Source of the DNA: an uncultured Verrucomicrobiota bacterium
GTDB taxonomy: Bacteria > Verrucomicrobiota > Kiritimatiellia > RFP12 > UBA1067
Direction: 5' to 3'
DNA: 17,175 nt
Assembly: GCA_946615275.1 (NCBI GenBank)
Contig: CAMOHV010000007.1
Location: forward strand, 1-17,175
This document shows positions 8,184 through 15,268 of the stretch, piece by piece. Positions within the stretch are counted from its first letter, which is position 1. The number at the start of each line of letters is the position of its first letter. The position numbers and the translations under genes are program-made. The notes beneath the pieces were generated by a model. That model did not search any database. It saw only the letters and a program-made list of their open reading frames with translations, and had not been told where the DNA came from.

Positions 8184-9485
8184 ATGACGGCTATAGAGTT
8201 CAACAACATCTCAAAGCAGTATCGGCTGGGGCTTGTCTCGACCGGGACGCTCTCGCACGACCTGAACAGGCTCTGGCAGACGAAGGTGCTGCGCCGCGAG
8301 GATCCGTATCTGAAGGTCGGCGAGACGAACGACCGCGCCACGGCGGGCGAGAGCGACTACGTGTGGGCGCTGCGGAACATCGACTTCAAGGTGGAGGAGG
8401 GCGACGTGGTCGGCATAATAGGCCGCAACGGCGCGGGGAAGTCGACGCTCCTGAAGATCCTCTCCAGGGTGACCTCCCCCACGACGGGCATCATACGCGC
8501 ACGCGGGCGCATCGCCTCCCTTCTCGAGGTGGGCACCGGATTCCATCCTGAGATGACGGGCCGCGAGAACATCTACATGAACGGCTCGATCATGGGCATG
8601 CGCAAGGCGGAGATTGACCGCAAGCTCGACGAGATAGTGGACTTCAGCGGATGCGAGCGCTACCTTGACACTCCCGTCAAGCGCTACTCTTCGGGAATGA
8701 CCGTCCGCCTGGGGTTCGCGATCGCCGCGTACCTCGAGCCTGAGATACTCGTCGTCGACGAGGTCCTGGCCGTGGGCGACGCCGAGTTCCAGAAAAAGGC
8801 CGTGGGCAAGATGCACGACGTGTCCAGCGCGAAGGGCCGGACGGTCCTCTTCGTCAGCCACAACATGGGCGCGGTCAAGAACCTCTGCAAGACGGGCATC
8901 CTCATGAACCAGGGCGAGATCGAGTTCTCCGGCACCGCCCAGGACGCGGTGGACACATATCTGAGCACGGCGAAGGTCTCGCTGTGCCGGTCTTACGTCC
9001 TCAAGCCGGAGGACCACCAGCAGCGGAGCGCCAACTCGCTCGAGCTGGAGATCCTTGAGATGGCGATCCTGAATCCAGACGAGACAATCTCGTCCGACGA
9101 GCCCGTCGAGGTGGAGCTGAAGATCCGGAACAACGGGTGCCGGTTCCCGTCATGCCAGTACACCGCGAACTTCTACACCATGGCCGACGAGCGTGTCCTC
9201 GAGTACTACACCGACCCGATCCCCATCCCGCGGGGGATGGAGGTCTTCTCGGTGCGCCTCAAGTTCCTGCACCACGACCTCTACAAGGGGCTCTACAAGA
9301 TGCGCTTCCAGGTGGGCGTGCGGGACTATTCGTCCACGATCACGAACTTCGACGCGAGCCCTGACGCGCTTGGCTTCGAGGTCCGCTACATGGTGAAAGA
9401 CACAAGGCGCGAGTACACGGTGGGCGGCAACTGGATGAGCAAGGTCATCCACCCCGGCGCGCTGGTCGAATGTACCTGCGCATGA
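8184..9485 (+). CDS. wzt: ABC polysaccharide export ATPase with C-terminal glycan-binding-type domain (Wzt-like)
   Basis: This 433-residue ATPase powers the Wzm-type exporter. Walker A is G80-RNGAGKST, the ABC signature is the YSSGM form (168-172) typical of Wzt/TagH proteins, Walker B ends VVDE (D192-E193), and the switch histidine is H226. Before Walker A is a family insert (TNDRATAGESDYVWALRNI). Residues about 265-433 form an extra domain rich in predicted beta strands (VEVELKIRNNG, VFSVRLKFLHHDLYKG), placed like the Wzt C-terminal domain that recognises the finished O-antigen end in E. coli O8/O9a and related systems. That role here is inferred. AGGAGG at 8170-8175 suits ATG 8184 better than ATG 8178, which is only two bases away. 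Confidence 0.93.
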   Translation: MTAIEFNNISKQYRLGLVSTGTLSHDLNRLWQTKVLRREDPYLKVGETNDRATAGESDYVWALRNIDFKVEEGDVVGIIGRNGAGKSTLLKILSRVTSPTTGIIRARGRIASLLEVGTGFHPEMTGRENIYMNGSIMGMRKAEIDRKLDEIVDFSGCERYLDTPVKRYSSGMTVRLGFAIAAYLEPEILVVDEVLAVGDAEFQKKAVGKMHDVSSAKGRTVLFVSHNMGAVKNLCKTGILMNQGEIEFSGTAQDAVDTYLSTAKVSLCRSYVLKPEDHQQRSANSLELEILEMAILNPDETISSDEPVEVELKIRNNGCRFPSCQYTANFYTMADERVLEYYTDPIPIPRGMEVFSVRLKFLHHDLYKGLYKMRFQVGVRDYSSTITNFDASPDALGFEVRYMVKDTRREYTVGGNWMSKVIHPGALVECTCA

Positions 9486-9526
9486 GGTTTCCGGCGGATG
9501 ACGGGTGATTTTAAAGGAGAGATGAA

Positions 9527-10246
9527 ATGAAGATCGCAGCACTGCTCACCGGGCGCGGGAACAATACGCTGAAGGACAAGAACGTCCTTCCTGTCCTTGG
9601 CAGGCCGCTCCTGTACTATCCGGCCATGGCGGCCCGCGCATGCCCGCTCATAACAGACTTCTACTGTTCGAGCGACAGCGAGAAGATCCTGGCGGCGGCG
9701 GAGGAATGCGGCTACAGGCGCATCAGGCGCCCTGACGCGCTGGCCCTGCCGACGGCGCAGCACGTCGACGCCATAATGCACGCCCTTGGCGTCATGAAGG
9801 ACGACGGCGTGGAGCCGGACATACTGGTGGTGCTGCTCGCGAACTCGGGCATCGTGAAGCGCGAGTGGATTGCGGAGTCGATACAGAGCATAATTGACAA
9901 CCCCTCGCTTTCCGCCGTGTGCCCTGTGGAGAAGGACCAGGACCACCATCCCTTCAGGGCGAAAAGGCTCCGCGCTGACGGCTGCCTCGAGCCGTTCTTC
10001 GACTTCGCCGGGCAGAAGATCTCCACGAACCGACAGGATCTCTGCGCTTGCTACTACTTCTGCCACAACTTCTGGACGCTCAATCTCAAGAACTCCCTTT
10101 TCTCCCCCGACGTCGGTCAGCCCCCCTGGAGCTTCATGGGCAACAACATAAGACCCATCGAGGTGAAGGGGTGCTTTGATGTACACGACGTTGATGACAT
10201 CGTGCGGACGGAGAAATGGCTTTTGGCCGAAGGCATCCACTACTAG
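9527..10246 (+). CDS. CMP-nonulosonate (sialic-acid-like) cytidylyltransferase, NeuA-like
   Basis: This 239-residue protein belongs to the CTP_transf_3/NeuA group, which joins CTP and a nonulosonic acid (sialic, legionaminic, pseudaminic) or KDO-type sugar to make the CMP-sugar donor. The nucleotide loop reads LLTGRGNNTLKDKNVLPVLG (residues 6-25) in place of the usual IPAR-GGSK-x-IPxKN. R10, K16, K18 and N19 keep the charged CTP-binding pattern. YCSSDSEKIL (D50) matches the conserved VSTDS-x-EI region, and FDFAGQKISTNRQDL is further on. A good AAAGGAG Shine-Dalgarno precedes ATG 9527. It sits directly before a GT29 sialyltransferase that would use a CMP-sugar. No synthase for the sugar itself is visible here. 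NeuA, PseF and LegF types cannot be separated from sequence reading alone. Confidence 0.8.
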   Translation: MKIAALLTGRGNNTLKDKNVLPVLGRPLLYYPAMAARACPLITDFYCSSDSEKILAAAEECGYRRIRRPDALALPTAQHVDAIMHALGVMKDDGVEPDILVVLLANSGIVKREWIAESIQSIIDNPSLSAVCPVEKDQDHHPFRAKRLRADGCLEPFFDFAGQKISTNRQDLCACYYFCHNFWTLNLKNSLFSPDVGQPPWSFMGNNIRPIEVKGCFDVHDVDDIVRTEKWLLAEGIHY

Positions 10247-10258
10247 TCTGGAGACGAG

Positions 10259-11284
10259 ATGGTCTTTTTTCGCGGATACCTCATGCCCCTGCTCAAGCGG
10301 ACCATCCCCTCCGCGATGTACGCCGCTCTTCGTGACCGTTACCGCTCACTGGCATGGTTCCGGCGTTTCAAGGAGGAGGCCGTCAGGCTGGGCTGCTCCA
10401 CGGATGACTGCTGCGGCTACTGCACCAGATACCTCACAATGCTTCTCGACTCCGGCGACACTAGGCGGGCGAGGAGGATGGTGCGCTGGTGCATGAATTC
10501 TCCTGGGATCATGCCAAATCTCTCGCGCAATCTGCGGATCGCCGCGTTCGCGTTCGAGTGCGGCTGCCGCTCCAGGGAGATCAACATGGCCGCGCGCGTC
10601 TTCAAAAGCGTCAAGGCCACCCATGCCAGCTCCGCCTTCGCGGACCTTGTGGTCGGGCGCACGGTGGCGGTTGTGGGGAACGGCCCCGGAGAGGTGGGCA
10701 AGGGCCTGGGCGGGGAGATAGACTCGCACGACATAGTCGTCCGGTTCAACAGCTTCATGACGGAGGGCTACGAGGCAGACTACGGCACGCGCACGGACAT
10801 CTGGTCGAAGGCGTCCATAGACCACATAGTCCACGAACGCGTGGCGGGCGTCAAGTCCATGGTCGTCCACGACAGGAACCTAGAGTGCGACAGCCTCAAG
10901 CCGGGCTACATCGAGGCGGCGGACGACATGCTGAACCGGGGTCTCCTCGTGGACTACTATCCCCTTGAGTGCAGGGAGGCTCTCGCGAAGGCTGGATGCA
11001 AATCTCCCACTACCGGCTTCCTGATGATCGAGACGCTGAGGCGCGCCGCCCCGAGACACATAGACGCCTACGGCTTTTCCTTCCTCGTAGAGGGGGCGTC
11101 GCAGGACACGTACAGCAATCTCGGGCAGAAGATATCCCGGGAGCGGATGAAATACGAGATATCCTTCCATGACATAGATTTTGAAATCAAGTATCTGCGG
11201 AAGCTCTTCGGCGGAGGGCGCAGGCTGCAGGTGTCCGGCGCGCCGCCCGCCTGCGGCGGCCCGGGGAAGGCGGACGATGAGTAG
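10259..11284 (+). CDS. GT29-type sialyltransferase
   Basis: This 341-residue protein has the sialylmotifs of family GT29, which transfers sialic acid from CMP-sialate. Motif L spans residues 136-164: VAVVGNGPGEVGKGLG, then EIDSHDIVVRFN, with N141, G142 and the ID-HD-RFN core. Motif S starts at S249: SPTTGFLMIETLRR followed by DAYGFSF. Motif VS is H304-DIDF-E309, the H-x4-E pair that includes the catalytic histidine. The HYY-type motif III just before VS is not evident. Residues 1-130 are helical and cysteine-rich with no signal peptide or membrane anchor, unlike the Golgi enzymes, so it probably acts in the cytoplasm. GGAG at 10250 precedes the ATG. The CMP-sugar synthetase is 12 bases upstream, and the next glycosyltransferase overlaps by 8 bases. 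The acceptor is unknown. Confidence 0.85.
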   Translation: MVFFRGYLMPLLKRTIPSAMYAALRDRYRSLAWFRRFKEEAVRLGCSTDDCCGYCTRYLTMLLDSGDTRRARRMVRWCMNSPGIMPNLSRNLRIAAFAFECGCRSREINMAARVFKSVKATHASSAFADLVVGRTVAVVGNGPGEVGKGLGGEIDSHDIVVRFNSFMTEGYEADYGTRTDIWSKASIDHIVHERVAGVKSMVVHDRNLECDSLKPGYIEAADDMLNRGLLVDYYPLECREALAKAGCKSPTTGFLMIETLRRAAPRHIDAYGFSFLVEGASQDTYSNLGQKISRERMKYEISFHDIDFEIKYLRKLFGGGRRLQVSGAPPACGGPGKADDE

Positions 11285-13535
11285 GGTCGCGGTCATAGTC
11301 CCCGTGTACAACACAGAGCGGTATCTGGCGAGATGCGTTGACTCCATCCTCGTCCAGTCGTTCGCGGACTTCGATCTTGTCCTCGTGGACGACGGCTGCT
11401 TGTACGGCGGCGGCGCGCTGTGCGACGGATACGCCGCCCGCGATCCGCGCGTCAAGGCGCTGCACCAGAAGAACGGCGGCCTCAGCGTCGCGCGCAACGC
11501 CGGGATAGAATGGGCGCTGGCCCGTTCGGGCTGCGAATACATCACTTTCGTGGACTCAGACGACTGGGTGTCGCCGAGCTACCTCTCCGTCCTCCTGTCC
11601 GCGTGCGAATCGTCCGGATGCAGGACGGCCGCAGTCGGGGTGCGGCAGGTATCGGCCGGATCTCCGGCGCCAGAATGCGGCGCTCCGTCCGCGCCGGAGC
11701 GGCTGGGCGCGGAGGACTACTGGCGCTCCGATGAGCTCTTCTTCTCCATCTCATGCGCGAAGCTCTTCCACAGGACGCTGTTCGCAGACGTGCGCTTCCC
11801 GCCGGGGAGGCTGCACGAGGATGAGTTCACAACGCACAGGCTGGTTTTTCAGGACGCTTTTGTGTCGGTGGTCAAGAGCGAAGAGTATTTCTACTTTCGC
11901 CGCGAAGGGAGCATATCCAAATCCCGGTGGTCTCCAAGGCGTCTGGACGCGGTTGAGGGGATGGATGCACAGATAGGGTTCTTCGAGGGACGCGGCCTGG
12001 ATCGTCTTGTGGCGTCCACGCGCTGCCGGCTTGTGGGGGCGCTCGCGGGTTTGCTCTCCGCGGCGCGCGCAGGAGGGGCTCCGCGCGCGGTGCGGATGGA
12101 TCTGTCCGCGCGCCTCAAGCGGGAATTCGGCGCAACTAAGGCGCAGCTTGATCGGAATGTGCTGAGACGGGCTTCGGAATCGTTGCGAACCGGCCTTGGA
12201 TGGGCGATGCGCCGCCCGTCGACGGTGTTCAGATGGCTGTCGCGGTATGGCGTCGCGGAGACGGCGAGACTGATCGCGTGCAGGGGCGAGGGCCGTCCGC
12301 ACGGCATCGGCGCGATCGCGATGTTCAGGTATGGTGTGGGAAACATCGGTGCGAGGCTGAGTCCGCCTACTATGAAATCGTTCAGGGTGGCGTCGCTTGT
12401 GAAGTCTGCCAGGTCCGTTGATGTGGTCCTGACGATGCTTTGGGGCGGCGGGGCCGCGATGTATCTGCGGAACCTGCTTGCCGCCGCCCCGGAGGGGGCG
12501 CTGGCGTTCGTCGTGAAGCCCATGGGTGGAGAGTCGGGCAGGCTGCAGGTGGAGGCGTGGCTCGGCGGCGAGGTGGCTGAAAGATTCTGGATATGTTCCC
12601 TTGACGCGTTCCGCGCGCTTGCTGGAAAGGACGTCCGCATCGTTGTGAACGAGCTTGTCCAGTGGTGGCTCTACGAGCGCGAGCCTGCCGCCGGGGCCGC
12701 GTCGCTGGGCGCGCTTGCGGATTCGATATGCTCCCTGAAGGCGAAGCTGGGGGCGCGGCTTCTGTTCCTTGTCCACGACTACTATTGCGTCTGCCCCAGA
12801 TTCACGCTGCTCGCTCCCGACTGCAGGTACTGCGGTTCGGAGGTTTCGCGCGGAAGTTGCGCGCTCTGCCTGCGGTCGCAGGAGGCGGCGCCTTGCGCCA
12901 TCTCCGACGGGACTTCGATCGCCGCATGGCGCGATGCGTTCGGGAGGCTTCTTCGCGCCTGCGACGAGGTGCGGACGTTCTCCGAGGATTCGCTCCGACG
13001 TGTTGAATCATGCTATCCTGGGCTTGCCCTTTCCTGCGCGCCGCATGAAGTGCCGCAGGGATTCCATCTGGCCGCCATCTCTCCGCGCAATGAGCTGGTC
13101 ATAGGCGTATTCGGGAACATACACCTTGCGAAGGGCTCGCGGGAAGTGCTTGCGCTTGCGCGCCATCTGGAGGCGGAGGGCGTGAAGTCCGCCAGGATCG
13201 TGGTCGCGGGGGGGCTTGAGACTGACGGCGAACGCCTGCCCCGCAACGTGAGGGTCCTTGGCCCATACCGCCGCGAAGACATACCGTCCATTGCGGAGGG
13301 TGAGAAGATGGCGGTGGCCTTCTTCCCGTCCGTGTGCCCCGAGACCTTTAGCTTTGTGGTGCACGAGCTGATCGCGCTCGGCCTTCCGCTGGTGTGCTAC
13401 AACCTGGGCGCGCAGAAGGACGCTGTCGCGGCATATCGGCGAGGTTCGGTCGTGGACGGATTCTCCCCGGAGTCGACTTGGGCCGCCATACGTGCGGCAG
13501 TCCCCGATTTATGGTATAATATACGGCGCACATGA
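11277..13535 (+). CDS. Two-domain glycosyltransferase: GT2 fused to GT4-like domain
   Basis: This 752-residue protein joins two catalytic folds. The N-terminal GT2 domain (about 1-240) has VAVIVPVYNTERYL, D38-D39-G, KNGGLSVARNAG, D93-S-D-D96 and a HEDEF acidic motif (H180-E181-D182). After a helical linker comes a GT-B, GT4-like domain from about 375: HDYYCVCPRF at H500, a cysteine cluster (CVCP, CRYCG, CALC) that may bind a metal, VFGNIHLAKGS near 612, and the E689-x7-E697 motif in CPETFSFVVHE, typical of retaining GT4 enzymes. Two linkages could be made by one polypeptide. The GT2 nucleotide loop is odd: DDGCLYGGGALCDGYA lacks the usual S/A-T-D-G. Start ATG 11277 overlaps the preceding gene by 8 bases. 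The final codons contain the next gene's promoter. Confidence 0.85.
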   Translation: MSRVAVIVPVYNTERYLARCVDSILVQSFADFDLVLVDDGCLYGGGALCDGYAARDPRVKALHQKNGGLSVARNAGIEWALARSGCEYITFVDSDDWVSPSYLSVLLSACESSGCRTAAVGVRQVSAGSPAPECGAPSAPERLGAEDYWRSDELFFSISCAKLFHRTLFADVRFPPGRLHEDEFTTHRLVFQDAFVSVVKSEEYFYFRREGSISKSRWSPRRLDAVEGMDAQIGFFEGRGLDRLVASTRCRLVGALAGLLSAARAGGAPRAVRMDLSARLKREFGATKAQLDRNVLRRASESLRTGLGWAMRRPSTVFRWLSRYGVAETARLIACRGEGRPHGIGAIAMFRYGVGNIGARLSPPTMKSFRVASLVKSARSVDVVLTMLWGGGAAMYLRNLLAAAPEGALAFVVKPMGGESGRLQVEAWLGGEVAERFWICSLDAFRALAGKDVRIVVNELVQWWLYEREPAAGAASLGALADSICSLKAKLGARLLFLVHDYYCVCPRFTLLAPDCRYCGSEVSRGSCALCLRSQEAAPCAISDGTSIAAWRDAFGRLLRACDEVRTFSEDSLRRVESCYPGLALSCAPHEVPQGFHLAAISPRNELVIGVFGNIHLAKGSREVLALARHLEAEGVKSARIVVAGGLETDGERLPRNVRVLGPYRREDIPSIAEGEKMAVAFFPSVCPETFSFVVHELIALGLPLVCYNLGAQKDAVAAYRRGSVVDGFSPESTWAAIRAAVPDLWYNIRRT
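13506..13531 (+). promoter_or_regulatory. Extended -10 promoter of the Na+/phosphate cotransporter gene, inside upstream CDS
   Basis: GATTTATGGTATAATA at 13506-13521 holds a perfect TATAAT (13515-13520) with the extended TGG just before it. The ATG at 13532 is 11 bases downstream, so any leader would be about five bases. No good -35 box lies 16-17 bases upstream, which fits an extended -10 promoter. The whole element lies in the last codons of the preceding glycosyltransferase, reading D-L-W-Y-N-I. The same 16 bases occur at 1212-1227. Confidence 0.7.
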
Positions 13536-15217
13536 AAGACATAGCAATCGTTTTGGTGACGGTTTTAGGTGGCCTGGGAGTGTTCCTCCTGGGCATGAAG
13601 CATTTGTCGGAAGGTCTGCAGGCTGTCGCCGGACGCGAACTGCGGCGCTTCATGGCCTTGGCCACCACGCACCGTGCGGCGGGCGTGGGGACGGGAATAA
13701 TATCTACGATACTCGTGCAGTCGTCATCGATAATCACGGTGATGCTCGTGGGGTTCGTGTCATCGGGTCTGATGACGCTGCAGCAGGCGATCAACGTGAT
13801 AATCGGCGCGAACGTGGGCACAACGGCCACGGTGTGGATCGTCGCCTTCGCGCCCGATCCGCAGATACTTGGGCTTGTGGGGCTCGGGCTCGGAGGGATG
13901 ATGTACTTCTTCCTGCGCGGCGAGAGGGTCCACAACCTCGGGCTTGCGGTGCTGGGGCTGGGGCTTGTGTTCCTGGGCCTCTACTTCATGGGCAAGGGCG
14001 TGGTGCCGATACGGCAGAATCCGTCCATCCAGGCGGCGTTCACGCGGATGGACGCCACGAACATAGGGGGCGTGGCCCTGGTGGCGCTGGCGTCGGCGCT
14101 CTTCACGGCGGTGATCCAGAGCTCGGCGGCGTCGATCGCGATCGCGATGACCCTCGCCTCGCAGCAGCTCATCACGTACGAGATGGCGATCTCGGTTCTG
14201 TTCGGCGCGAACATCGGCACCACCATGACGGCGTGGCTCGCGGCGATCGGCGGCACGGCGGCCGCGAAGCGCACGGCCCTCGCCCACACGCTCTCCAACG
14301 TGATAGGGTCCATCGTGTTCCTTCCGTTCGTGCTGCCGGTGCTGGTGCCAATGGGCAAATGGCTCTTCCCGCACTGGAACGTGGTCACCGAGACGGCCAA
14401 GGGGCCGATGCTCTTCGGGGTGATGGCGCCGATAGCGGTGACGGACACCGTGTTCTCCGTCCTGCGCGGCGTGCTGACGTTCCCTTTCGTGAAGCCCTTC
14501 GCGCGCCTCGTGGAGTGGATCGTGAAGCAGAGCGAGGACGAGAAGCCGCATCTCTCCGCGCTCAAGATCGGCGTGAAGCTCTCGCCCGTGATCGCGTGCG
14601 ACCAGGCCCTCCTCGAGGTGCAGTTCATGCGCGACAGCAACCTGGACCTTCTCGAATGCACCCGCAAGGTGCTTGAGGGCGTCGCCACGCAGGAGATCGA
14701 GGACCACATCATCCACCGCGAGGACATCCTCGACAACGTCCAGCGCGAGGTGACGGAGTTCCTCGGGCAGGTGATGGTGAAGCGCCTTGCGGCCGACGTG
14801 GCGGAGCGCGCGCGCCGGCTCCTGCGCCTCACCGACGAGCTGGAGTCTGTCTCCGACGAGGCCGCTACGATCCTTAAGGTGACGCGCCGCCTGAAGAAGA
14901 ACGGGCAGAAGATATCGGACGTCTCCCGCGGGGTGCTCCTCAAGGCGCACGACCGCGTCTTCGCCTTCGCCGCCAAGATCTCGCCGTGGGTGCGCTCGCC
15001 GCGCCCGACGATCGACATCGAGGCGGTGCAGGCGGAGTCCAAGGAGATCCACGAGTTCGTGCGCGACTGCCGCCGCGCGCAGCTCGGGCGCGTCGGCCCG
15101 GACGACCCCACCTCCCCGATGCGCGTCCTGGTGGAGCTGGACGTGATCAACGCCTACGAGCGCGTGCGCGCCTACTACCTCAATATCGCCGAGACGCTCG
15201 CCGGCGGCAAGCGGTGA
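13532..15217 (+). CDS. Na+/phosphate cotransporter II-type protein with PhoU-like tail
   Basis: The 561-residue inner-membrane protein matches the bacterial NptA/YjbB (PNaS) family, which takes up or exports phosphate with sodium. It has two inverted-repeat halves, each with the hallmark QSS motif: Q63-SSSII and Q196-SSAASI. Each is followed by a GAN-V/I-GTT motif at 92 and 225. Residues to about 330 contain the hydrophobic segments. Residues about 340-545 form a charged all-helical PhoU-like domain, present in many bacterial members. The start ATG lies in the stop codon of the upstream gene (ATGA), with a -10 box 11 bases before it. It is probably not part of glycan assembly and faces a regulator gene in the opposite orientation. 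Confidence 0.93.
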   Translation: MKDIAIVLVTVLGGLGVFLLGMKHLSEGLQAVAGRELRRFMALATTHRAAGVGTGIISTILVQSSSIITVMLVGFVSSGLMTLQQAINVIIGANVGTTATVWIVAFAPDPQILGLVGLGLGGMMYFFLRGERVHNLGLAVLGLGLVFLGLYFMGKGVVPIRQNPSIQAAFTRMDATNIGGVALVALASALFTAVIQSSAASIAIAMTLASQQLITYEMAISVLFGANIGTTMTAWLAAIGGTAAAKRTALAHTLSNVIGSIVFLPFVLPVLVPMGKWLFPHWNVVTETAKGPMLFGVMAPIAVTDTVFSVLRGVLTFPFVKPFARLVEWIVKQSEDEKPHLSALKIGVKLSPVIACDQALLEVQFMRDSNLDLLECTRKVLEGVATQEIEDHIIHREDILDNVQREVTEFLGQVMVKRLAADVAERARRLLRLTDELESVSDEAATILKVTRRLKKNGQKISDVSRGVLLKAHDRVFAFAAKISPWVRSPRPTIDIEAVQAESKEIHEFVRDCRRAQLGRVGPDDPTSPMRVLVELDVINAYERVRAYYLNIAETLAGGKR

Positions 15218-15268
15218 ATAGGCATTCGACGCTTTCCCATGGCTTCGGAGGCGAGGGGGGGCGTGCGC

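Noticed and set aside
13760..15052. Minus-strand open frame of 430 codons
   Set aside because: It is antisense to the phosphate transporter and its sequence is histidine/arginine-rich and low in pattern, typical of a shadow frame.
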